From Phycisphaerae bacterium (GTDB lineage: Bacteria > Planctomycetota > Phycisphaerae > UBA1845 > UTPLA1), in the NCBI GenBank assembly GCA_016935885.1, contig JAFGQA010000304.1, positions 1-62,042 of the forward strand: a DNA stretch of 62,042 bases. Reading direction: 5' to 3'. The position numbers and the translations under genes were made by a program. Below, piece after piece: positions 17,714 to 25,601 of this stretch (position 1 is its first letter; the number at the start of each line of letters is the position of its first letter). The notes under the pieces are model-generated. The model was given only the letters and a program-made list of their open reading frames with translations, made no database searches and was not told the origin of the DNA.

Positions 17714-18315
17714 TCGTGCCTCCCGCAGCCGACGCCGATCAGGTAGTGCGCCATCGGCAGGAATCCCGTGTGCACCACCTCGTCGTTCGCGCCGAACATA
17801 AAGACGTGCGTGAAGTACTCGCGCATGGCCTCCTCAAGGCGCTCGCCCGAGTAGCAGTTGATGTGCCCGGCCCTGGAGATCCGTGAAGCATAAGCCTGAC
17901 CAGTGATGCTTGGCGTACCTATGACGGCAATACCCGCGTCCCTCAAGCCGCGGGCAACGAGTCCCAGGAAGACGTCGGCACGACGCGGCGTTAGGTGCTC
18001 CACAACGTCAAACGCGACGATGGCATCCCAACCTATCGGCGGATGCTTGAACACATCCATCAGCCGAAAACGAACTGACGGGTGACGCCAGTTTCGGCGG
18101 GCCGTAGCAATGAACGCACTGTTGATATCCAGTCCTTCTGCGTAGCCACACTCAAGCGCAAGCAGTTGGGTGCCCATTCCCTCGCTGCAACCGACATCAA
18201 GCACCCGCCTGCCGCGACCGATCAGCGCCGCAGCGAAACTGTAGTACGCCATAGCATACAGCATGCGACGCGGCGAATGATGCAGCCAATACGAAAGATA
18301 TGGCCCGAGCTTCAT
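17710..18315 (-). CDS. SAM-dependent methyltransferase, paralogue of 15552-16244
   Basis: A 201-residue class I methyltransferase: RVLDVGCSEGMGTQLLAL is motif I, GLDINSAFIATA the acidic strand, VAFDVVEHLTPRRADVF motif IV. The tail NDEVVHTGFLPMAHYLIGVG parallels the tail of the protein at 15552, so a duplication is likely. I chose the ATG at 18315, preceded by GAGGGG, because it overlaps the next stop by ATGA; the frame is open to 18360. It is sandwiched between a GT2 and a third, more divergent methyltransferase. Function: sugar O-methylation is the best guess. Confidence 0.86.
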   Translation of the reverse strand: MKLGPYLSYWLHHSPRRMLYAMAYYSFAAALIGRGRRVLDVGCSEGMGTQLLALECGYAEGLDINSAFIATARRNWRHPSVRFRLMDVFKHPPIGWDAIVAFDVVEHLTPRRADVFLGLVARGLRDAGIAVIGTPSITGQAYASRISRAGHINCYSGERLEEAMREYFTHVFMFGANDEVVHTGFLPMAHYLIGVGCGRHE

Positions 18316-18989
18316 GTTCGGCCCCTCGCGCCATGCTCGCCGGGCCTCATACCACAACAAAACGCCACAACGAAATCACCGTCTTCGTCGACCCCCCCGG
18401 CGACTGCACCGTGGTCGCGGTGCAGAGTGAACACCAATACGCATTGAAACGCGCGCGCCAGACGCCCCCTCACAAGAGCTTCCAAGCGGCGCCAGCCATA
18501 GCGACGCCACACGTCCCTTCGGAACCCGAGCACGGCAACTCCCCGCCCTTGGAGATTGGCGGACACGATGGCCAGCAAGGAACCGTTGTGAAGCAGTTCG
18601 TCGGACCTCACATCCATGACGACCACCGCGTCATACTCTCCATACTTCTTCATGCCCGGAGCGGACGCGGCGAAGAGGATATTTCCTGCTCGAATCTCCT
18701 TCTGCGCACAGCGGATAGCCCGCGGATCGGAATCCACACCCGTGTAGTGCGCCGCAGACTCGGCGAGCAACAGGCCTCCGACCCCCTCTCCGCAACCGAG
18801 TTCGAGAACCCGCCGCCCTTGCGTTGCAAGGCGCGCGACGAACTTGTACCGCGCAAGCACCAATGGAACCGAAGCCGGGGTGTGGCTCATCCTCCGTGAC
18901 CACCGAGGCCCTAAGTTCACGGACTCACGACCAAGAAGAGCGTGGTAGCGCTGCCACCCCCCCGATTCTGACCTTCTTCCCTTGGCCAT
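18312..18989 (-). CDS. Divergent SAM-dependent methyltransferase
   Basis: A 225-residue class I methyltransferase-like protein. RVLELGCGEGVGGLLLAESA is a clear motif I, followed by TGVDSDPRAIRCAQ and VVVMDVRSDELL at motif IV. It parallels the two neighbouring methyltransferases in layout but lacks their GTPN/GTPS loop and the NDEVVHTG tail, so its specificity has changed or activity may be lost. Overlaps the next gene by 4 bases. The ribosome binding site before the ATG at 18989 is weak. Confidence 0.78.
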   Translation of the reverse strand: MAKGRRSESGGWQRYHALLGRESVNLGPRWSRRMSHTPASVPLVLARYKFVARLATQGRRVLELGCGEGVGGLLLAESAAHYTGVDSDPRAIRCAQKEIRAGNILFAASAPGMKKYGEYDAVVVMDVRSDELLHNGSLLAIVSANLQGRGVAVLGFRRDVWRRYGWRRLEALVRGRLARAFQCVLVFTLHRDHGAVAGGVDEDGDFVVAFCCGMRPGEHGARGRT

Positions 18990-19019
18990 GTTCGTGTGTT
19001 CGACCGCCCAGCAGGTTGA

Positions 19020-20030
19020 CTAGAGCGCCCGAATCTGCGCCCAGTAGCCGCTCCCACCTTCAAGCTCGATCCCGAAGAGGTTCCTGAACAGCTCCCGTGC
19101 ACCGGTCCACATATCGTCCTCGCACACGCGGTAGCGGCCAAGGAACTCGGCACAGGCACGGCGCAACCCCAAGAAAAGCGTGGTCGCCACAAGAGAGGAC
19201 TGCCAATCCTTTTCCGACCTCTTGCGGTAGTCGCACAAGGTGTCCAGAGCCACATCCGGTGCGTGATTGAGCATACAAAAAGATGCATACTTCAACGTGG
19301 CCACTTCCCAGGCAACGGCATCATCCATAAATCGTTTGCACACCCAATTGTAGTCGCGCAGCCAGACACCGTCGGTACTTATCAAGACGCCGTAACGATG
19401 GTTCTCCGGAAACACGGGATCGGGCTTGCGGAAGAACGAATTGCGCGGGGTCCCAAGCCCGAAGTAGTCCAGGTTGACCATGAAGAAACCGCGCTCCCGA
19501 AGGAACTCAAGCGTGTCCGAAATCAAGGACTGCCCCTCGTAGCATCCGCTGAAGTAAACCCCGGTGCGAATCCCAAGCACGTTCCGTGCGATCTGCTCCT
19601 GACCTCCCTCGAGCACGCACTGTTCCGTCCCCTCGGTGTCCACCTTGAGGAAATCGAAGCATAGCCCATTCCTCCGCGCAAACTCATCGATCGTGGTAGC
19701 ATCCACCGTGATCGTCTTCTCTATTGTTCCTGCATCCGGGCGGTACCGCTTGAACCATTCAGAAGCAGTGTCCGGCCGCAGGAAGGAGCACAGCCCCCGA
19801 TGGCGGGTAATATGAAACGGCTTGGCCCCCAGCTCTCGATCCAGTGCCTTGCAGACCACGCGGAATCCCGGCCGGGGCACCAGGTTCCGCAGGTACGCGG
19901 CCTCCTTCTCGTCGGGTTCGAAGGCGTAGTACTCGAGTTCACCACAGAACGAACTCCAAGTCGGGTGCATGCCATACCGCGCTCCTGCATCCAACACCGT
20001 GGTCTTCGCGTATTCCTTTGCGCCGGGCAT
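19020..20030 (-). CDS. FkbM-family methyltransferase
   Basis: A 336-residue protein. The start is the ATG at 20030, with a textbook AGGAGG 8 bases upstream; the frame is open to 20186 but overlaps the SDR gene. VLDAGARYGMHPTWSSF is the glycine-poor motif I of the FkbM family, YYAFEPDEKEAAYL the acidic strand, and FDFLKVDTEGTEQCVLEG the LK.D.EG.E..vl.G hallmark. The C-terminal 130 residues are an extra domain I do not recognise. Predicted to methylate a hydroxyl of a sugar in the repeat unit. Confidence 0.85.
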   Translation of the reverse strand: MPGAKEYAKTTVLDAGARYGMHPTWSSFCGELEYYAFEPDEKEAAYLRNLVPRPGFRVVCKALDRELGAKPFHITRHRGLCSFLRPDTASEWFKRYRPDAGTIEKTITVDATTIDEFARRNGLCFDFLKVDTEGTEQCVLEGGQEQIARNVLGIRTGVYFSGCYEGQSLISDTLEFLRERGFFMVNLDYFGLGTPRNSFFRKPDPVFPENHRYGVLISTDGVWLRDYNWVCKRFMDDAVAWEVATLKYASFCMLNHAPDVALDTLCDYRKRSEKDWQSSLVATTLFLGLRRACAEFLGRYRVCEDDMWTGARELFRNLFGIELEGGSGYWAQIRAL

Positions 20031-20079
20031 TGTTCCACCTCCTGCGCGCTTCATCATCGCGCTGATTCTCGTCGCCGGA

Positions 20080-20946
20080 TCACGCCCCCTCATCCGCAGA
20101 AGCAACCCCAGCGTACAGACGGATTCCGTTCTTGAGTGAAACCGGCGACCAGTTGTGATATTGACGGCGAAGCTTGGTCGGGTCATACTCGAGATCGTAG
20201 TCTCGCGGACCCGCTTCCTCGGTCAAGAGTACATCGGCTTTGCGGCCGTAGACTGTCTCGATCATCGCAACGGTCTCGGCCAGCGTCCAACTCGTGCCCG
20301 TGGCCACATGGAAGACACCCGATACGGGATTGGCCACCACCTCGAGAACCAGGCGACAGACATCGCCGACCTCCACGTAGTCCCTGCGGATCGCCCCTCT
20401 CGCGGTCAACCGGACGGGTCTGCCGCTCTGGACCGCACGTATCAGCCGCCCGACCACGCTGCGCCCCTCGTCACCCGGACCATAGATGCCGGGCAAGCGC
20501 AGTATGGTTGCCGGACACCAACGGACAGGATCGAAGGCTATCAGGTTCTCACACACGACCTTTGAAAGATCGTAGAATGAGGCCGGATGAGGGGCGAGAT
20601 CCTCACTGATCGGAAGCCGTTGCGGCGGCAAGCCGCACACATCCGCAGAACTCATGAAAACGAGACAGCGAAGACGGACCTCTGCTACGGCGGTCATCAC
20701 GTTGCGAGCCATAACGATGTTCTTCCACATGGCCTCGCGACTGTCCTCGCGGGCCCTTCCTATGGCCGAACAGAAGATCAGATTCATTGCGTCCCGGCAG
20801 TTTCCAAGGACACGTTGGGTCTGATCGGCGTCCAGGAGATTGCACGACGTCGACGAATGCGCCGTGACCTGAAAACCTGCACGCGCTGCGATCTGCCTCA
20901 GGTTGCCCCCAATGAATCCGGACGCCCCGAGAATCGTTATGTTCAT
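20080..20946 (-). CDS. NAD(P)-dependent SDR (epimerase/dehydratase/reductase)
   Basis: A 288-residue extended SDR. ILGASGFIGGN at the N-terminus binds the cofactor, VFMSSADVCG holds the catalytic Ser, and FYDLSKVVCENL gives the YxxxK pair. LRLPGIYGPGDEGRSVVG is the substrate loop. The ATG at 20946 follows GGAGG with good spacing. It may reduce or epimerise a 4-keto sugar supplied elsewhere in the locus (inference). A CgeB-like transferase lies immediately upstream and an FkbM methyltransferase downstream. Confidence 0.87.
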   Translation of the reverse strand: MNITILGASGFIGGNLRQIAARAGFQVTAHSSTSCNLLDADQTQRVLGNCRDAMNLIFCSAIGRAREDSREAMWKNIVMARNVMTAVAEVRLRCLVFMSSADVCGLPPQRLPISEDLAPHPASFYDLSKVVCENLIAFDPVRWCPATILRLPGIYGPGDEGRSVVGRLIRAVQSGRPVRLTARGAIRRDYVEVGDVCRLVLEVVANPVSGVFHVATGTSWTLAETVAMIETVYGRKADVLLTEEAGPRDYDLEYDPTKLRRQYHNWSPVSLKNGIRLYAGVASADEGA

Positions 20947-20978
20947 GGATTGGCCCTCCACAACCCGTGTCGCTCTGG

Positions 20979-22367
20979 TCAGGTTTTGCTTCGCAGGAGG
21001 GCGAGGATTGTATCATGGATCTGCAGGCAGCGCTGCTTGAGCGTGTGATCGCGGAGGGTACGTTCCTGGCCAGCCAGAGCAATCCGGCGTGCCTCATCCG
21101 GATGCTGCAGCAGATGTACAGTCTTCTCAACACACTCGTCCAGCGACCCGTAGGTGACTGATTCCTCTCCCTCGATGAACAGGTCTGGCATGTTCGCAGC
21201 GGCGTTCGTGAGAAGACAGCTTCCCACGCCCGTGGCGTCAAAGAGCCTCATGTTCCCTGCGCAGTCCTCCGCCGCATCCGTGTGCCGGTTAAAGACGATC
21301 ATGGAGTCAACCAGCAGCCGGTACATGCTCAGGCCGAACACCGGCGGGTGAACACGGTCCGGGAACAACCGTGCCAAAGGAGCAACAGGAACGCGGCGGC
21401 TGCGACCCGGCTTCGGATCGTGCCTCAACCGCAGAAGCTCGCGCTCGACGATCCTGTCCTCGTTCTCGTCCACGGCTTCGCGGCAGACTGCCGCCAACTT
21501 CCGACCGCCAGCCGCTCCGGATGCCTCGGCCTTCTCGGCCAGAGAGAGAATCCTCCCGCAAGGCAGTACCCGCAACCCGGCTTTGAGGAGCCTCGCGATG
21601 CTACTTTTTACAGGTCCACGCCACGCGCCCTGATTCCGGTGGGTCTCAATACCCCCCCAGCTCTCATAGACCCAAGCCTCAAGGGGCGTGCGCATCATCA
21701 GTTCAACGAGAGCCCAGTAGCGTGAACGATGCCCCGTGCCGCACCCGAAACCTGAAGAACCGATGAAGGTCAGCCCATGGGTTCGCACCGGTTGTTCTCC
21801 CGGCCGAACCCCCAGGTCCTCCAAGATGCCCTCGTCAAAGCCGTGGTATAGAAGTCGAACGTTACACCCGGCGGTCCGGAATTGCTCGACCAAGCGCGGC
21901 GTGCCGGCAAACAGCAGGTCCACATCGTCGAGCTCATCGAACGAGCCTGGAAAGCACTTGTAGACGACGATCCGCCTGAGAAAGGGGAAGCGGTCCTTCA
22001 GCGTTCGCCGCACGGCATACGGAATGGAGTGTACGTCCTGGAAATAGAGCACGTCCGGGCGCAGGGCCTCGATCTGAGCCAGCGCCACACGCACTCGCCA
22101 GTCCGGAGCGTCCGTGGCGATCCCATGCTCATGCGCCCACGTCTGTTGCAAGGGGGCGAAGTCATACACAATCTCGAAGGCCTCGTTGCCCAAGGCACGC
22201 ATCGTCCTTGAGAATGCATCGCTGTAGATGGACCGATGCTTGAACAGCGCCGCCTGCTTCTCGTCGTACGACATCTCGTCGAACGACGGATGTGCCTTCA
22301 ACATCTCCTCCTCGGCTCCCTTGTAGTGGGAGAAGTTGGCGATCCGTACAATGCGGTAACTGCTCAC
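20979..22367 (-). CDS. CgeB-like glycosyltransferase (Glyco_trans_1_2)
   Basis: A 462-residue GT-B protein. The C-terminal part has IVFNRHTDAAEDCAGNMRLF followed by DATGVGSCLLTN, characteristic of the CgeB/spore-maturation glycosyltransferase family (Glyco_trans_1_2). LYFQDVHSIPYAVRRTLK and VRLLYHGFDEGI in the first half are compatible with it. A GTG start at 22367 overlaps the aminotransferase stop by GTGA, so it is coupled to that gene. It probably transfers the sugar made by the adjacent aminotransferase set (inference from order). Confidence 0.8.
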   Translation of the reverse strand: MSSYRIVRIANFSHYKGAEEEMLKAHPSFDEMSYDEKQAALFKHRSIYSDAFSRTMRALGNEAFEIVYDFAPLQQTWAHEHGIATDAPDWRVRVALAQIEALRPDVLYFQDVHSIPYAVRRTLKDRFPFLRRIVVYKCFPGSFDELDDVDLLFAGTPRLVEQFRTAGCNVRLLYHGFDEGILEDLGVRPGEQPVRTHGLTFIGSSGFGCGTGHRSRYWALVELMMRTPLEAWVYESWGGIETHRNQGAWRGPVKSSIARLLKAGLRVLPCGRILSLAEKAEASGAAGGRKLAAVCREAVDENEDRIVERELLRLRHDPKPGRSRRVPVAPLARLFPDRVHPPVFGLSMYRLLVDSMIVFNRHTDAAEDCAGNMRLFDATGVGSCLLTNAAANMPDLFIEGEESVTYGSLDECVEKTVHLLQHPDEARRIALAGQERTLRDHTLKQRCLQIHDTILALLRSKT

Positions 22368-23473
22368 CGGCCGTCAAAGAAACTGCGGATGGATTCCGCC
22401 ACGTGGGCGATCTGCTCGGACGTCAGCTCGGGGAACATCGGGAGTGAGAGAATTTCGCGCTGGTACTGCCATGCCACCGGGAAGTCGTCGGGTTTGTGGC
22501 CGAGGTAGCCATAGGCTTTCAGGAACGGCAGCGCGGTCGGGTAGTGGACGGCCGTGTCGACACCTCGCTCCTTCAGGCGGGCTGCCAGCGCCTCGCGACG
22601 GTCCGCGCGAATGCAGTAGACATGGAAGATGTGGTCGGCACCCGGCCGCAGCTTCGGCGTCACAACGCCGTCGATGCCCGCCAGGGCCTCGTTGTACCGT
22701 ATCGCGTTCTCATGCCGCCGCCGGTTCCAATCGTGGATGTGCGGCAGCTTGACGGAAAGGATCGCCGCTTGAAGCCCGTCCATTCTGCTGTTGACGCCTT
22801 CCATCTCGTGCTGATGCTTCTTCAGCGAGCCATGGTTCGCGTACATCCTCACTTTCCGTGCGAGTTCGTCGTCGTCCGTGATAATGCAGCCCGCGTCCCC
22901 GTAGGCACCCAGGTTCTTGCCCGGGTAGAAGCTGAACGTCCCCGCCACGCCGAACGTTCCCACCTTCCGGCCCTTGTACTCCGCGAAGTGCGCCTGTGCA
23001 CAGTCTTCCACGAGGGGTAGGCCGTGCCTTCGGCAGATGTGGGTGATCTTATCCATCTCGGCCGGAAGGCCGAAGAGATGCACAGGCAGGATGGCCCTTG
23101 TTCTCTTCGTTATCTTCTGTTCAATCAGTTCTGTGTTGATGTCGTAGTAATCCGGTTCTATGTCCACGAACACCGGCTTCGCGCCCGTCTGCGAGATCGT
23201 CTCCGACGTGGAGATCCAGCTGTTGGCCACCGTGATGACCTCGTCGCCCGGTCCCATGCCAAGCATCTTGAGGGTGATGTAGATGGCATCCGTGCCGTTC
23301 GCGCAACTGATGCAGTGCTTGACGCCGTACGCTTTCGCATACTCCTCCTCGAACGCCTTCACGTACTTCCCGCGCACGAAAGCGGTCTCGTCAATCACGG
23401 CCTGGATGGCCGCGTCCATCTCAGGCCTCAGACTCAGGTACTGTGCGCGCAGGTCAACGAAAGGAACCTTCAT
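22364..23473 (-). CDS. DegT/DnrJ/EryC1 sugar aminotransferase, WbpE/WlbC-like
   Basis: PLP-dependent aminotransferase acting on a 3- or 4-keto NDP-sugar. The start MKVPFVDLRAQYLSL is typical of the WbpE/WlbC/FdtB group. SFYPGKNLGAYGDAG carries the Schiff-base Lys, and EDCAQAHFAEYKGRK the PLP-ring-binding Asp. Length 369 aa. With the Gfo/Idh dehydrogenase at 24541 and the acetyltransferase at 24080 it forms a set equivalent to WbpB-WbpE-WbpD, which turns UDP-GlcNAcA into UDP-GlcNAc(3NAc)A in Pseudomonas and Bordetella. A close paralogue is at 42768-43880. The ribosome binding site AAGGTG precedes the ATG. Confidence 0.9.
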   Translation of the reverse strand: MKVPFVDLRAQYLSLRPEMDAAIQAVIDETAFVRGKYVKAFEEEYAKAYGVKHCISCANGTDAIYITLKMLGMGPGDEVITVANSWISTSETISQTGAKPVFVDIEPDYYDINTELIEQKITKRTRAILPVHLFGLPAEMDKITHICRRHGLPLVEDCAQAHFAEYKGRKVGTFGVAGTFSFYPGKNLGAYGDAGCIITDDDELARKVRMYANHGSLKKHQHEMEGVNSRMDGLQAAILSVKLPHIHDWNRRRHENAIRYNEALAGIDGVVTPKLRPGADHIFHVYCIRADRREALAARLKERGVDTAVHYPTALPFLKAYGYLGHKPDDFPVAWQYQREILSLPMFPELTSEQIAHVAESIRSFFDGR

Positions 23474-24079
23474 CTATCACCTTGCAGCAGCAACAACGAG
23501 AGCCCATCGCGGTGGAGCCAACGCCAGAGTATGCAAGCACAAGATAACCTCATACCAAGGAACGCAATAAGGCTTCTTTGACAAGATAACAGGATGCACA
23601 GGATGGGAATCTGATCCTGTTGATCCGGGCTTCTCCATGGATGTGGACCACTCCTCGATCTTCCTCCTCAGTTCCACCTTGCCCATCCCGAGCTTCAGAA
23701 TCGATCCCATCGGCACGCCCGCGCCGCCAAGCAGTGAGCCTGTTGCGCTTGATGAGCCTGAACAACCGGTTAGCATGAGAGGAGGAGAAAGCATGATCGC
23801 CTACCGTATCAAAGCGCTGCCGCCGTCGAACCGATGCTCTCCCAAAACGATCTTCTTCGTCCATTCCCCGAGATTCGTCCTCGTTGATACTCTCTGCATA
23901 TTGTCTTTGGTCTTCTTGATCAATCGGATATCCCCTCATCCCATCCTGTGCATCCTGTTATCCTGTCAGAAAAATCTTGCTCTGTTGCTGAATTCAAAGT
24001 CGGCCCACCTTCTCGTTGGGTGGCTGTGGTTCACCATGACCGGCTGTGCTGTCCCAATATCTTCTCTGGGCTTCGTGGT
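23474..24079. other. 606-base gap without an intact gene
   Basis: The region separates the WbpE-like aminotransferase from the WbpD-like acetyltransferase of one presumed pathway. It holds an inverted-repeat-bounded element (23580-23967) and otherwise no frame I recognise. Minus-strand frames of 105-129 codons exist but show no domain. I see no transposase and no terminator with a T-run. Confidence 0.6.
23580..23967. mobile_element. 388-bp gene-less element with 29-bp terminal inverted repeats
   Basis: The left end, 23580-23608, reads GACAAGATAACAGGATGCAC then AGGATGGGA. The right end, 23939-23967, is its reverse complement with 28 of 29 bases matching. The ends are built from a short repeated motif (ACAGGAT / CAGGATG), and a further ATCCTGTTGATCC lies just inside the left end. 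The interior has no intact frame or transposase. It behaves like a MITE or a decayed cassette. It resembles in plan the repeat-bounded four-helix-bundle genes at 38356-38897 and 41099-41649. Confidence 0.7.
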
Positions 24080-24544
24080 TCATAGTCTTCGCAGTAACCG
24101 GGCTGGATTGCCGGCATAAATGCCCTTCTCGAGGAGGTCCTTGGTCACCACGGACCCTGCGCCAACCACCACGCCGTCGGCAATCCGCACCGGCAGGATC
24201 GTGGCATTCGTCCCGATGGAGACATTGTTGCCGACCAGCGTGGACTTCCACAGCTCACGCTGACGCATGGCCGGCCCGCCGATCTTGAACGGGTCGTTGA
24301 TGAACATGGCGCCGTGTGAAATGAAGCAGTCGTCTCCGATTTCCACCATGTCGCAGACGAAGGCGTGCGACTGGATTCGGCAGCGGCGACCGATCTTCGC
24401 ACCCCGCTGGATCTCCACGAAAGGACCGATCGAGCTATCGTCACCGATCGCACAACCGTAAAGGTTGACGGGTTCGACCACCGTCACATTCTTCCCGAAC
24501 GTCACATCAACGATGCCTACACGCTTAAGGATGGGATCGTTCAC
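24080..24544 (-). CDS. Hexapeptide-repeat N-acetyltransferase, WbpD/WlbB-like
   Basis: Left-handed beta-helix acyltransferase of 154 residues. The hexapeptide pattern is visible in VTFGKNVTVVEPVNLYGC, IGDDSSIGPFVEIQRGAKIG and VVVGAGSVVTKDLLEKGIYA. SHGAMFINDPFK occupies the catalytic-His region of the WbpD/WlbB group. It would acetylate the 3-amino group produced by the aminotransferase at 22364. The GTG at 24544 overlaps the dehydrogenase stop by GTGA; a second GTG at 24562 is possible. It lacks the C-terminal Cys-rich extension of the paralogue at 46296. Confidence 0.88.
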   Translation of the reverse strand: MNDPILKRVGIVDVTFGKNVTVVEPVNLYGCAIGDDSSIGPFVEIQRGAKIGRRCRIQSHAFVCDMVEIGDDCFISHGAMFINDPFKIGGPAMRQRELWKSTLVGNNVSIGTNATILPVRIADGVVVGAGSVVTKDLLEKGIYAGNPARLLRRL

Positions 24545-25539
24545 GTTCCCTCTCTCTGGCACGACAAGATGCGCACGACCTCCCGCGCGTGATCCGTCCC
24601 GGTAAGGCAGGGCGTGCCGTGCTCGATACAGTCCAGGAAATGATCGATCTCCACGCGCAGCGGTTCCACCCAGTCGATCTTCGGCACGAGGATGTCGCCG
24701 GACCGGTGGTCGAAGCCCGCGAAGGTCGGGCGGTCGTAGTCCATCCTCTGCCCCAGCACGGCCTTGGGCTCGATGCCCTTATCGTAGATGGTGATCTTCT
24801 CGTCGGCAACGTCGTCGTAGACGACCATCTTCTTCGTCCCGACCACGGTCATCCGGCGGACCTTGTGGGGGTCCAGCCAGCTCACGTGGATGTGGACCAT
24901 CACCTTGCTCGGGTAGACGAGATGGAGGAACACCACATCCTCGATCCCCTTCTGCACGTAGTCCATCCCCTGCCGCACGATGGAAAGCGGCGCTGTGTTG
25001 TCCAGGAGGTACTGGACGATGCTGATGTCGTGCGGCGCGAAGTTCCAGAGCGCGTCCACGTCAGAGCGGATGCGGCCCAGGTTCAGCCGCTGGCTGTAGA
25101 TGTACCGCACGTGACCTATCTCCCCGGAATCGATCAGCCGCTTCAGGTGCCGCACCGCCGAGTTGAACACGAAGGTATGCCCCACCATGGCAACCCTCTG
25201 GGCCTTCTTCGCCGCGGCGGCGATGCGTTCCACCTCCGCCACGGATCTCGCCATCGGCTTCTCGACCAGGACGTGCTTGCCGGCGTCCAGCGCCTTCATC
25301 GTGAGGTCGAAGTGCGTGGCCACGGGCGTCGCGATCACGACCCCGTCAATCTGTCGATCAGTCAATGCACACCGGACCTCCGAGGTGGTGGCGACGGCAG
25401 GATAAAGTCCCTTGACAAACTCACGTCTCTCTGGCGAGAGATCTACGACCGTTTTGACTACGCAACGCTTGCTGGCGACGAGATTGCGCAACAGGTTCGG
25501 CCCCCAGTACCCCACGCCGATTTGGGCGATATTCAACAC
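24541..25539 (-). CDS. Gfo/Idh/MocA oxidoreductase, WbpB/WlbA-like
   Basis: NAD-dependent dehydrogenase of 332 residues that oxidises the C3 hydroxyl of a UDP-N-acetylhexosamine uronate in the WbpB/WlbA pathway. IAQIGVGYWGPNLLRNL binds NAD; GKHVLVEKPMARS contains the catalytic EKP. DALWNFAPHDISIVQYLL and SWLDPHKVRRMTVVG are typical of this subfamily. I place the start at the GTG at 25539 (GGATGG upstream), giving VLNIAQIG; a TTG at 25575 would add 12 residues. Upstream lies the sharp fall in GC content. Close paralogue: 46894-47919. Confidence 0.88.
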   Translation of the reverse strand: MLNIAQIGVGYWGPNLLRNLVASKRCVVKTVVDLSPERREFVKGLYPAVATTSEVRCALTDRQIDGVVIATPVATHFDLTMKALDAGKHVLVEKPMARSVAEVERIAAAAKKAQRVAMVGHTFVFNSAVRHLKRLIDSGEIGHVRYIYSQRLNLGRIRSDVDALWNFAPHDISIVQYLLDNTAPLSIVRQGMDYVQKGIEDVVFLHLVYPSKVMVHIHVSWLDPHKVRRMTVVGTKKMVVYDDVADEKITIYDKGIEPKAVLGQRMDYDRPTFAGFDHRSGDILVPKIDWVEPLRVEIDHFLDCIEHGTPCLTGTDHAREVVRILSCQREGT

Positions 25540-25601
25540 GTGACAGGCCCATCCTGACAAGCCAGCTTTGTGCAAACAGTTATTTCACCACTTCTCCAAG
25601 G

